Of a stretch of 13,597 bases of DNA, positions 7,451-13,597 are shown piece after piece (positions within the stretch are counted from its first letter, which is position 1; every line of letters begins with the position of its first letter). The stretch comes from Campylobacteraceae bacterium (lineage in GTDB: Bacteria; Campylobacterota; Campylobacteria; Campylobacterales; Sulfurospirillaceae): contig JALUXQ010000102.1 in NCBI GenBank assembly GCA_027013265.1, positions 1 to 13,597 on the forward strand, in the 5' to 3' direction. Below the pieces are notes generated by a model. It was not told where the DNA came from, made no database searches, and was given only the letters and a program-made list of their open reading frames with translations. Made by a program: the position numbers and the translations under genes.

Positions 7451-8127
7451 TGAATGCACTTGATTTATATGCACATATAGAGCCGTTGATCGGCTTTTAT
7501 GATGAGTATGAAAAACTGTATGACGAGTATATTTGTATCTTAGAGACTCTTAAAGTGCAAACCATTTTAGATATAGGTTGTGGTAATGGTAAATTTCTAA
7601 GAAGGCTTAGAGGTACAAAGTTTAGAGCAAAAGGCATAGATAGAAGTGGCAAAATGGTAAAACTTGCTACTTTTCTTGATGTTGAGGCAGATAAAATTGA
7701 GCTCAAAGATATAAAGGAACGGTTTTGTTGTGCAACAGCTATTGGTGATGTGCTAAACTATATCCCTCAAACTGAATTAAGAAGTTTTTTTAGTGACTTA
7801 AAGAGTGTGCTAAAAGAGGGTGGATATTTTTTGGCAGATATCAATACTTTAAGTGGTTTTGAAGATGTTGCCGATGGACTTTTTCTCAAAGATATGGAAG
7901 ATAAATTTTTAGCTATTGATGCGGATTTTAAAAGTACAATTTTAACTACAAGCATTACACTATTTGAAAAAGATAATGGATATTATAAAAAGTTTTCAAA
8001 TACAATACTGCAATACTATCATGATATGGAGATATTTAAAAATATAGATGGATTTGAACTTATAAATAGTTTTGATATTTCTATGTTTGGAGATTTGGAC
8101 AAAAAAATTCTAGTTTTTAAAACATAG
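7450..8127 (+). CDS. class I SAM-dependent methyltransferase, substrate unknown
   Basis: 225-residue protein with the Rossmann-like methyltransferase fold: motif I ILDIGCGNGKF (residues 39-49), the acidic end of strand 2 in KGIDRSGKM, an FCCATAIGDVLNYIP motif, and LKEGGYFLADINT as the post-motif strand. This is the small-molecule (UbiE/BioC-like, Methyltransf_25-type) architecture, but nothing visible identifies the acceptor. I use the GTG at 7450, which shares one base with the ridA stop (TAGTG), because no in-frame ATG lies before motif I and the N-terminal helix (LYAHIEPLIGFYDEYEKLY) looks like a real cap domain. It is the last gene of its unit. Coupling to ridA and dapE suggests, as inference only, a role in amino-acid or cofactor metabolism. 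Confidence 0.88.
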   Translation: MNALDLYAHIEPLIGFYDEYEKLYDEYICILETLKVQTILDIGCGNGKFLRRLRGTKFRAKGIDRSGKMVKLATFLDVEADKIELKDIKERFCCATAIGDVLNYIPQTELRSFFSDLKSVLKEGGYFLADINTLSGFEDVADGLFLKDMEDKFLAIDADFKSTILTTSITLFEKDNGYYKKFSNTILQYYHDMEIFKNIDGFELINSFDISMFGDLDKKILVFKT

Positions 8128-8236
8128 AGTTATTGGAGATACCCATAGAAGATTAGATTATTTTTAAGCAAATAGTTGATATAATATAATATAATTTTAG
8201 TAATTAAAAATATTAAGAAAAATTAAAGGATTTGCT
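8128..8236 (+). promoter_or_regulatory. acl promoter region and 5' leader
   Basis: This is a 109-base non-coding gap between the methyltransferase and aclB. It is strongly AT-rich, contains the overlapping TATAAT boxes at 8180-8195, and ends in a good AAAGGA ribosome site (8225-8230) six bases before the ATG. The predicted untranslated leader is only about 35 bases, too short for a riboswitch. No rho-independent terminator for the upstream gene is obvious, so some readthrough is possible. Confidence 0.7.
8179..8195 (+). repeat. tandem 5-bp repeat (TATAA)3 forming three overlapping -10 boxes before aclB
   Basis: The stretch has a period of 5 bases and creates TATAAT at 8180-8185, 8185-8190 and 8190-8195. 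It lies about 40 bases upstream of the aclB ATG and is the best candidate promoter for the acl operon. Three boxes 5 bases apart could give staggered start sites, or one could dominate. No clear -35 is visible, only T-rich DNA (TTTTTAAG from 8161). Confidence 0.8.
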
Positions 8237-9562
8237 ATGGCTCAAAGAGCGATTCGTGAATATGATGGAAAGGCACTTTTTTCAAAACATTGGAAAAAAT
8301 ATTTTGATGGGTTTAGTTACAGTTTTAAATCTGTACTAGTAAGTAGTGGCGATGAGTTGAAGAAAATCGCACAAAAGCATGGTTTTGAGTGGCTAAATCA
8401 AGAGCCTCTTGTTGTTAAACCAGATATGCTCTTTGGTAAAAGAGGAAAAAATGGCCTAGTTCTCTTTAAAGACAAAAAACCAGGTGATGTTTCGCTAGAA
8501 GTTGCTGCTAGTTGGATAGATGAGAAGATATCTGTTCCAACTGTACTTTTGTCTGGTCAGCATGGAACACTTACACATTTCATAGTTGAGCCATTTACTC
8601 CGCACAGTGGTGAGCAGGAGTACTATATCTCCGCAACTACTGTGGGTGAAGACGATGTCTTATATATGTCAACAGAGGGTGGCATGGAGGTTGAAGATGG
8701 TTGGGAAGAAAAAGTCACAGAAGTTGTGATTCCAATCAATATGCAAGATGCAAATATTGACCATCTTGTTCACGCAAATGCACCTGCAGATTTACCTGAG
8801 GATAAGAGAGAGGCATTTGTCTCTTTTGCGATAGATTTTTTTAGATTTTACAGAGATTTGAATTTTGCCTATTTGGAGATAAATCCACTTGTGATGCTTG
8901 ACAATAACGAAATGGCTATACTTGACTTAGTTGCTAGACTTGATGATACTGCTGGGTATTTAATGGTTGACTCTTGGGGAAAGATGGAGTATCCTACGGC
9001 ATTTGGCATGGAGGATCAATCCGATGAGGAGAAAGCTATCGCTGAAGCTGATGCAAGAAGTGGGGCATCGCTTAAGCTTACTATACTGAATCCTATGGGT
9101 AGAATTTGGACTATGGTCGCAGGCGGTGGAGCTAGTGTTGTGTATGCTGATACTATCGCAGATCTTAGTGGAAATGTAAGTGACCTAGCAAACTATGGCG
9201 AATACAGTGGAGGACCAACTACTGATGAAACAAAATTTTACGCAGATACTATATTTGATTTGATGACTAGATTTAAAGATCCAAAAGGTAAGGGCAAGAT
9301 TTTGATAATCGGTGGTGCGATTGCAAACTTTACAGATGTTGCAAAGACATTTACTGGTATCATCCAGTCTTTAGAAGAGTATGCGCAAAAGCTTAAAAAT
9401 GTAGGTACTAAGATTTATGTTCGTCGAGGAGGACCTAACTATAAAAAGGGTTTGAAAGATATAAAAGAGGCAGCGGATAGGTTAGGTCTTTATATGGAAG
9501 TTTATGGACCAGAGACTCATGTAACTGATATAGTAAGAATGTCTTTAGAGAATGGAGAGTAA
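8237..9562 (+). CDS. aclB: ATP-citrate lyase small subunit AclB (ATP-grasp/citrate-binding half)
   Basis: 441-residue protein that matches the N-terminal half of animal ATP-citrate lyase along its length. An N-terminal ATP-grasp region includes LVVKPDMLFGKRGKNGLV (~55-72) and AYLEINPLVML, the usual nucleotide/Mg segment of succinyl-CoA-synthetase-like enzymes. A C-terminal Rossmann-like citrate-binding domain has AGGGASVVYADTIADL, GGPTTDETKFYADT, YVRRGGPNYKKGL and YGPETHVTDIV. With AclA it catalyses citrate + CoA + ATP to acetyl-CoA + oxaloacetate + ADP + Pi. This is the defining step of the reductive TCA cycle, so the host very likely fixes CO2 by that route. In Chlorobium and Sulfurimonas the enzyme is also split into AclB and AclA, in this order. 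The start is fixed by a good ribosome site. Only 2 bases separate it from aclA. Confidence 0.97.
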   Translation: MAQRAIREYDGKALFSKHWKKYFDGFSYSFKSVLVSSGDELKKIAQKHGFEWLNQEPLVVKPDMLFGKRGKNGLVLFKDKKPGDVSLEVAASWIDEKISVPTVLLSGQHGTLTHFIVEPFTPHSGEQEYYISATTVGEDDVLYMSTEGGMEVEDGWEEKVTEVVIPINMQDANIDHLVHANAPADLPEDKREAFVSFAIDFFRFYRDLNFAYLEINPLVMLDNNEMAILDLVARLDDTAGYLMVDSWGKMEYPTAFGMEDQSDEEKAIAEADARSGASLKLTILNPMGRIWTMVAGGGASVVYADTIADLSGNVSDLANYGEYSGGPTTDETKFYADTIFDLMTRFKDPKGKGKILIIGGAIANFTDVAKTFTGIIQSLEEYAQKLKNVGTKIYVRRGGPNYKKGLKDIKEAADRLGLYMEVYGPETHVTDIVRMSLENGE

Positions 9563-9564
9563 TT

Positions 9565-11379
9565 ATGAGTAGACTATTTACAAGAGATACACAAGCGATA
9601 TTTTGGAACAACAATAAAAGTGCCATACAGAGGATGCTTGATTATGACTATACGATAAGCAGAGAAAAGCCATCGATTGCAGCTATCGTAGCACCTACTA
9701 GTGGTGCAAAGTTTGAAAAATTCTTCTATGGTAATGATGAGATTATGATACCTCTATACAAGAGCACACCTGAAGCAACAACAGAGCACCCAAATGCAGA
9801 TGTACTTTTAAATTTCGGTTCATTTAGAACGGCATATGATGTTGTTATGGAGGCCATAAAGCTAGATGGTCAGTTTAAGACTATAATGGTGACAGCCGAG
9901 GGGATTCCAGAGAGACGAGCAAGAATCATGAATCAGGCGGCAAGAGACAAGGGAGTTACTGTAATAGGACCAGCTACAGTGGGTGCTATCGCTCCTGGCG
10001 CATTTAAAATTGCAAATATAGGTGGAACTATAGAAAATATCATCAACTCTAAGCTAAATAGGTGTGGAAGTTGTGGATTGGTTACTAGAAGTGGTGGATT
10101 GTTTAACGAAATGTCAAACATCATCTCTATAAATGCAGATGGTATAGCTGAGGGTGTTGCTATCGGCGGAGATAGATTTGTAGGCTCTGTTTTTATAGAC
10201 AACCTACTAAGAATGGAGAGCAATCCAGATGTAAAATATATGATTTTACTAGGTGAAGTTGGCGGAGTTGAAGAGTATAAAGTTATCGATGCGGTAAAGA
10301 GTGGGAAAATCACGAAACCTATCATCTCATGGTGCATAGGAACAATTGCCAAGCATTTTGAAAGTGGTGTTCAATTTGGACATGCAGGTGCTAGTGCAAA
10401 TGCAGATGCAGAGACAGCGGAAGCTAAAAACAAGGCTATGCGTGAGGCTGGATTTTATGTACCAGACTCTTTTAACGACATACCAGCGACTATCCATAGA
10501 GTGTATAAAGATTTGCTTAGTAAAGGTGTGATTCAAAAGATAGAAGAGCCAAAAGTAAGAAAGATTTCTAAAACAAGAAAAGCTAAGAATTTCATCTGTA
10601 CTATTAGTGATGATAGAGGAGAAGAGGCTACATACTGTGGCATACCAATATCAAAAGTGGCAACTCCGGATACAGGATATTCACTTGGAGATGTCATGAG
10701 CCTTCTTTGGTTTAAGAGAAGATATCCAAAATGGGCAGTTGACTTTATAGAGACAGTGCTGAAGACCGTAGCTGACCATGGTCCAGCAGTTAGTGGTGCC
10801 CACAATGCAAAAGTAACTGCAAGAGCCGGGAAAGATGTTGTTAGCTCTTTGATATCGGGACTCTTAACCATAGGACCAAGATTTGGTGGAGCGATTGATG
10901 GAGCTGCAAAATACTTTAAATACGGATATGATAACAATCTCTCGCCAAAAGAGTTTTTATCATATATGAAAAATCAGGGTATTCCCATTCCTGGAATTGG
11001 TCATAGGATAAAATCAGTCAGAAATCCAGATTTGAGAATTTCAGGGCTTAAAAAATATGTAAATGAGTATTTTCCATCAAGTCCGGTTTTGGATTATGCT
11101 CTAGAGGTTGAGAAGTTAACTACTAGCAAAAAAGATAATCTTATCTTAAATGTTGATGGAACTATCGGTGTTTTGATGGTTGACATGTGGAAAGAGCTAG
11201 GATATGATGATGATGAGATAGAGACTTTTATAGAAGCAGGAGCGCTAAATGCATTCTTTATCTTAGGAAGATGTATAGGTTTTATTGGGCATATTTTAGA
11301 TGAAAAAAGACTCAATATGCCTATGTATAGGCACCCTTGGGATGATATACTTTATGATGTGGAAGAGATGGAAGCATAG
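9565..11379 (+). CDS. aclA: ATP-citrate lyase large subunit AclA (CoA-binding and citrate-synthase-like half)
   Basis: 604-residue protein that aligns by eye with the C-terminal half of animal ATP-citrate lyase. The first ~330 residues form the CoA-binding/ligase part, with GPATVGAIAPGAFKI, RSGGLFNEM, AIGGDRF and the phosphohistidine motif QFGHAGASAN (His273, equivalent to the autophosphorylated His760 of the human enzyme). The rest is the citrate-synthase-like lyase domain, with ADHGPAVSGAHN, LLTIGPRFGGAIDGAAK, IPGIGHRIKS (His480) and LNVDGTIG (Asp531), the catalytic His/Asp pair. It ends in RHPWDDI as in eukaryotic ACLY. All expected catalytic residues are present, so the enzyme should be active with AclB. 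A GGAGAG ribosome site lies at 9554-9559 inside the end of aclB, and the pair is clearly one operon. Confidence 0.97.
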   Translation: MSRLFTRDTQAIFWNNNKSAIQRMLDYDYTISREKPSIAAIVAPTSGAKFEKFFYGNDEIMIPLYKSTPEATTEHPNADVLLNFGSFRTAYDVVMEAIKLDGQFKTIMVTAEGIPERRARIMNQAARDKGVTVIGPATVGAIAPGAFKIANIGGTIENIINSKLNRCGSCGLVTRSGGLFNEMSNIISINADGIAEGVAIGGDRFVGSVFIDNLLRMESNPDVKYMILLGEVGGVEEYKVIDAVKSGKITKPIISWCIGTIAKHFESGVQFGHAGASANADAETAEAKNKAMREAGFYVPDSFNDIPATIHRVYKDLLSKGVIQKIEEPKVRKISKTRKAKNFICTISDDRGEEATYCGIPISKVATPDTGYSLGDVMSLLWFKRRYPKWAVDFIETVLKTVADHGPAVSGAHNAKVTARAGKDVVSSLISGLLTIGPRFGGAIDGAAKYFKYGYDNNLSPKEFLSYMKNQGIPIPGIGHRIKSVRNPDLRISGLKKYVNEYFPSSPVLDYALEVEKLTTSKKDNLILNVDGTIGVLMVDMWKELGYDDDEIETFIEAGALNAFFILGRCIGFIGHILDEKRLNMPMYRHPWDDILYDVEEMEA

Positions 11380-11401
11380 TATTATCAATTTGTTGCTTCC
11401 A
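11369..11401. repeat. inverted repeat across the aclA stop codon (8-bp arms, 17-nt loop)
   Basis: The arms TGGAAGCA (11369-11376) and TGCTTCCA (11394-11401) are perfectly complementary and enclose the aclA stop codon. RNA from aclBA could fold here as a 3' hairpin. No run of T follows, so it is not a classical intrinsic terminator. It could stabilise the acl mRNA 3' end or be a protein-binding site just upstream of the pyk -10 box. Confidence 0.6.
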
Positions 11402-11403
11402 AA

Positions 11404-11412
11404 TGGTATAAT
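11404..11412 (+). promoter_or_regulatory. extended -10 promoter for pyk
   Basis: TGG directly precedes a perfect TATAAT (11407-11412), giving an extended -10 (TGnTATAAT) that can work without a -35 box. It lies 57 bases upstream of the pyk GTG start and predicts transcription from around 11418-11420, inside the left arm of the next inverted repeat. Confidence 0.65.
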
Positions 11413-11439
11413 GGGCTTCTTGTGAAGTGCAAGAAGTCT
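11413..11439. repeat. inverted repeat at the predicted pyk transcription start
   Basis: CTTCTTG (11416-11422) and CAAGAAG (11430-11436) are perfect complements with a 7-base spacer. One further G-C pair and two G-T wobbles extend the stem outwards to 11413/11439. It sits immediately after the -10 box, the typical place for a repressor operator. As RNA it would only fold fully in readthrough transcripts from aclBA, where it could act as a weak terminator. The following TCTATTATTG is not a strong U tract. Confidence 0.6.
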
Positions 11440-11453
11440 ATTATTGCTACATC

Positions 11454-11460
11454 AAGGAGG
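11454..11460 (+). promoter_or_regulatory. strong Shine-Dalgarno site that fixes the pyk GTG start
   Basis: AAGGAGG is complementary to the anti-SD of 16S rRNA, and eight bases separate it from the GTG at 11469. It is the strongest ribosome site in the window and offsets the non-ATG start codon. Confidence 0.85.
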
Positions 11461-11468
11461 TAAGAGTA

Positions 11469-12914
11469 GTGGATAAAAAAACAAAAATATTGGCAACTGT
11501 AGGTCCAGCAAGTGATAGTGTTGAGGTATTAGAGGGCTTAATAAATGCCGGCGTAGATGTATTTAGACTCAATTTTTCTCACGGAACTCACAAATACCAC
11601 GAAAATATCTTAAGAAATATAAGAGCTGCAGAAAAAAATACAAATAAAAAAGTGGGAGTCCTGCAAGATATCTGTGGACCAAAGATAAGAGTTGGAACCT
11701 TAGAAGATGACTTCAATCTAAAAGCAAAAGACAGGATACTCTTTTCAAGGCAGGAGATCGTAGGAAAGCAGATAGATAAAGAGACATATAAATTAAGTAT
11801 AAACCAGCCTACTATTTTGGATATGTTGAAAGTTGATGAGTACATCTATCTATATGATGGAAATATAAAAGCAAAAATTGTAGAGATTGGCGAAAATATC
11901 ATAACAAAAGTTGAAAACAGCGGAAAACTATCTTCAAATAAAGGTGTAAATTTTCCAAATACTGTCATAAATATAGATGTTATAACCCCAAAAGATGAAA
12001 AAGATTTGGAGTGGGGAGCTAAAAATGGTATCGATTTTGTCGCTATATCTTTTGTGCAGAGTGCAAAAGATATCCTGCATACAAGAGAGTTGCTTAAGGG
12101 CTTTGGCTCAAGCTCTCATATCATAGCAAAGATAGAAAAATTTGATGCAGTTGAGAATATAGACGAGATACTCCAAGCTAGCGATGGCGTTATGGTTGCT
12201 CGTGGAGATTTGGGTATAGAAGTCCCTTACTACAAAGTACCAAGCATACAAAAGAGGATAATCAGAAAAGCAAATGCTGCTTCAAAACCTGTGATTACAG
12301 CTACCCAAATGCTTTTGTCTATGGCAGAAAATGAGATGGCAACAAGAGCAGAGATAAGTGATGTTGCAAATGCAGTTTTAGACGGTACTGACGCTGTTAT
12401 GCTCAGCGAAGAGAGTGCCGTTGGAAAAAATCCTGTAAATGTAGTGCAAGTCATGTCAAACACGATAAAAGAGACAGAGGGTGTCTATCCATACAATAAA
12501 TTTGGCAGATATGAGTTTTTAGATGAGACCGATATCATCTCCTCTTCTACTGCAAAACTTGCTGAACAGTTGGGAGTAGATGGGATTATATCAATTACGA
12601 GCTCAGGAAAATCTGCAAAAAAACTAGCAAGGTATAGAATCAAAAATGAGATTTTAGTAGTTACCCATGATGAAAAAACAGCTAGAACACTAAGCCTTGT
12701 TTGGGGGCTTAAACCCTTAATGTGTGTAGAAGTTCAAAACCTAAACATCATGCTTGCAAATATGCTAAAAGAGGCTATCTCTAAAAAAAGTATAGATGAA
12801 AATGGTACATACATTGTCACAGCTGGCTATCCAACAGGCAAAGAGGGGAGTACGAACTTCATAAGAATACTCAAAAAAGAGCAGATGCAGTACTATACAG
12901 ATTTTGCATTGTAA
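11469..12914 (+). CDS. pyk: pyruvate kinase
   Basis: 481-residue enzyme converting PEP + ADP to pyruvate + ATP in the cytoplasm. Visible marks are KILATVGPAS at the N-terminus, RLNFSHGTH (Arg33), LQDICGPKIRVG, the B-domain between about residues 70 and 170, and AKIEKFDAVENIDEIL (catalytic Lys221, Glu223). ARGDLGIEVP, the signature helix ATQMLLSM (278-285), TRAEISDVANAVLDGTDAVMLSEESA and a complete C-domain follow. In the signature the usual Glu (ATQMLES) is Leu283. The product otherwise looks intact. The GTG at 11469 is preferred because a near-perfect AAGGAGG lies eight bases upstream and the protein then begins VDKKTKILATVG. An upstream in-frame GTG at 11427 would place that site inside the coding region. 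It has its own promoter but may also receive readthrough from aclBA. Pyk opposes the PEP-forming flux of an autotroph, so regulation is expected. Confidence 0.95.
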   Translation: MDKKTKILATVGPASDSVEVLEGLINAGVDVFRLNFSHGTHKYHENILRNIRAAEKNTNKKVGVLQDICGPKIRVGTLEDDFNLKAKDRILFSRQEIVGKQIDKETYKLSINQPTILDMLKVDEYIYLYDGNIKAKIVEIGENIITKVENSGKLSSNKGVNFPNTVINIDVITPKDEKDLEWGAKNGIDFVAISFVQSAKDILHTRELLKGFGSSSHIIAKIEKFDAVENIDEILQASDGVMVARGDLGIEVPYYKVPSIQKRIIRKANAASKPVITATQMLLSMAENEMATRAEISDVANAVLDGTDAVMLSEESAVGKNPVNVVQVMSNTIKETEGVYPYNKFGRYEFLDETDIISSSTAKLAEQLGVDGIISITSSGKSAKKLARYRIKNEILVVTHDEKTARTLSLVWGLKPLMCVEVQNLNIMLANMLKEAISKKSIDENGTYIVTAGYPTGKEGSTNFIRILKKEQMQYYTDFAL

Positions 12915-12923
12915 GGAAAATAG

Positions 12924-13597
12924 ATGAATTTGATACTTTTTATCGTAGTAGTTATTCTGTTTTATATGTTAACTAAAAACTATAAGAGTGATGGCTACAA
13001 TATAAATATAGAGACTAGGCAGAAATTTGATGGCAATTTAGAGAACCACGAGGCTGGGCTTTTGATTTCATTGATGGCAAAAGTGGCAAAAGCAGATGGG
13101 CGCGTAAGTGAACTAGAGGCTGAACTACTAAGCAACACTTTGAGTGAACTTGCATCTGTTTTTCAAGAGAGCACGCAGATAAGAGAGCAGTTAAAAGCTA
13201 TATATAAAAGAGAGTTAAATAGTTTTGACAATACGATTATTGTAGCCAAAAAATACCTAAAACTGACGAGCAGGGACTACCAAAAGAGATTGGCAACTAT
13301 GGAGTACCTCCTGAATTTAGCTTTTATAGACAATGAGTTTACAAACGAAGAGAGAATGATATGTGAAGATATAGCAAATGCTCTAGAGATAAGAGAATTG
13401 GATTTTGAAAACTTAGTTGAAAAATTTCAAAACTTTTATGCAAATAGATACAACCAACAGGTAAATACACTCGAAAATGCCTATAAAGTAATAGGTGCAG
13501 ATAAAAATGATGACATGTCAACAATCAAATCAAAATACAAAAAATTGGTCAGAAAGAATCATCCAGATTTATTGATGGGCAAAGGTGCCAAGCAATC
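12924..13597 (+). CDS. DjlA-like membrane protein with TerB and J domains (5' part, runs off the window)
   Basis: The frame is open from the ATG at 12924 to the end of the window (224 complete codons, no stop). The product starts with one membrane helix (residues ~2-17, LILFIVVVILFYML). A cytoplasmic TerB-like helical domain follows, with two acidic repeats: LMAKVAKADGRVSELEAELL (~50-69) and LAFIDNEFTNEERMI (~138-152). It ends in the beginning of a J domain, with YKKLVRKNHPDLL containing the HPD tripeptide (213-215) that stimulates DnaK ATPase. TM-TerB-J is the architecture of DjlA, a type III Hsp40 anchored in the inner membrane, so I infer a DnaK co-chaperone acting at the membrane. Substrates are unknown. 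An AAGGA site overlaps the end of pyk and the gap is only 9 bases, so it is probably co-transcribed with pyk. Confidence 0.88.
   Translation, partial: MNLILFIVVVILFYMLTKNYKSDGYNINIETRQKFDGNLENHEAGLLISLMAKVAKADGRVSELEAELLSNTLSELASVFQESTQIREQLKAIYKRELNSFDNTIIVAKKYLKLTSRDYQKRLATMEYLLNLAFIDNEFTNEERMICEDIANALEIRELDFENLVEKFQNFYANRYNQQVNTLENAYKVIGADKNDDMSTIKSKYKKLVRKNHPDLLMGKGAKQ

Noticed and set aside
8113..8123. GTTTT-T-AAAAC palindrome at the end of the methyltransferase gene as a terminator
   Set aside because: It has a very short AT stem with no GC core and lies inside the coding region. It is what AT-rich sequence gives by chance.
8196..8236. Riboswitch or structured leader before aclB
   Set aside because: The leader is only about 35-40 bases and almost pure A/T, with no room or pairing for a structured RNA.
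9933..10352. 139-residue open frame on the minus strand inside aclA
   Set aside because: It lies wholly opposite a confidently assigned, full-length AclA. It has no ribosome site or recognisable domain and is a shadow frame.
13339..13524. Minus-strand 61-residue open frame near the right edge
   Set aside because: It is opposite the TerB/J-domain gene, which has clear motifs on the plus strand. The minus product has no features.

Overview
The window looks like chromosomal DNA of a chemolithoautotrophic member of the Campylobacterota (former Epsilonproteobacteria), most likely a Sulfurimonas, Sulfuricurvum or Sulfurovum relative. Three things point there: AT-rich DNA with promoters that show a clear TATAAT but no clear -35 box; a two-subunit ATP-citrate lyase (aclB-aclA), the key enzyme of the reductive TCA cycle used by these bacteria; and the order aminotransferase (dapC-like) - murC - small membrane protein - mutS2, which I recall from Helicobacter and Campylobacter genomes. 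All genes are on the + strand. I see no frameshifts, insertion sequences, tRNA or rRNA genes, CRISPR arrays or phage genes.

Layout. (1) 1-4402: the 3' part of a dapC-like aminotransferase, then murC, a two-helix membrane protein and mutS2, all overlapping or abutting, so probably one operon for peptidoglycan precursor synthesis plus a DNA/ribosome maintenance ATPase. (2) 4403-8127: a promoter, then a membrane-anchored GGDEF/EAL protein, dapE, ridA and a SAM-dependent methyltransferase. Three ATGA or 1-base overlaps bind these into a second unit. dapC and dapE belong to the same succinylase branch of the diaminopimelate/lysine pathway. RidA often protects PLP enzymes from reactive imines. (3) 8128-11379: a short AT-rich promoter region with three overlapping TATAAT boxes, then aclB and aclA, the two halves of ATP-citrate lyase. 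(4) 11380-13597: a compact regulatory gap with an extended -10 box flanked by two perfect inverted repeats, then pyruvate kinase (pyk) and the 5' part of a membrane-anchored TerB/J-domain (DjlA-like) co-chaperone that runs off the window.

How the genes fit together: AclBA splits citrate into acetyl-CoA and oxaloacetate, which drives the reductive TCA cycle. Pyruvate kinase acts at the pyruvate/PEP node fed by that acetyl-CoA, in the opposite direction to gluconeogenic flow, so independent control of pyk immediately after aclBA makes sense and the inverted repeats are candidate control sites. The DAP and MurC steps feed cell-wall synthesis.

No wholly new system is evident. The most interesting non-routine signals are the tandem TATAA repeat in the acl promoter, the paired inverted repeats around the pyk promoter, and the non-canonical GGDEF (GADEF) and EAL (ECL) signatures with homopolymer tracts in the same gene.
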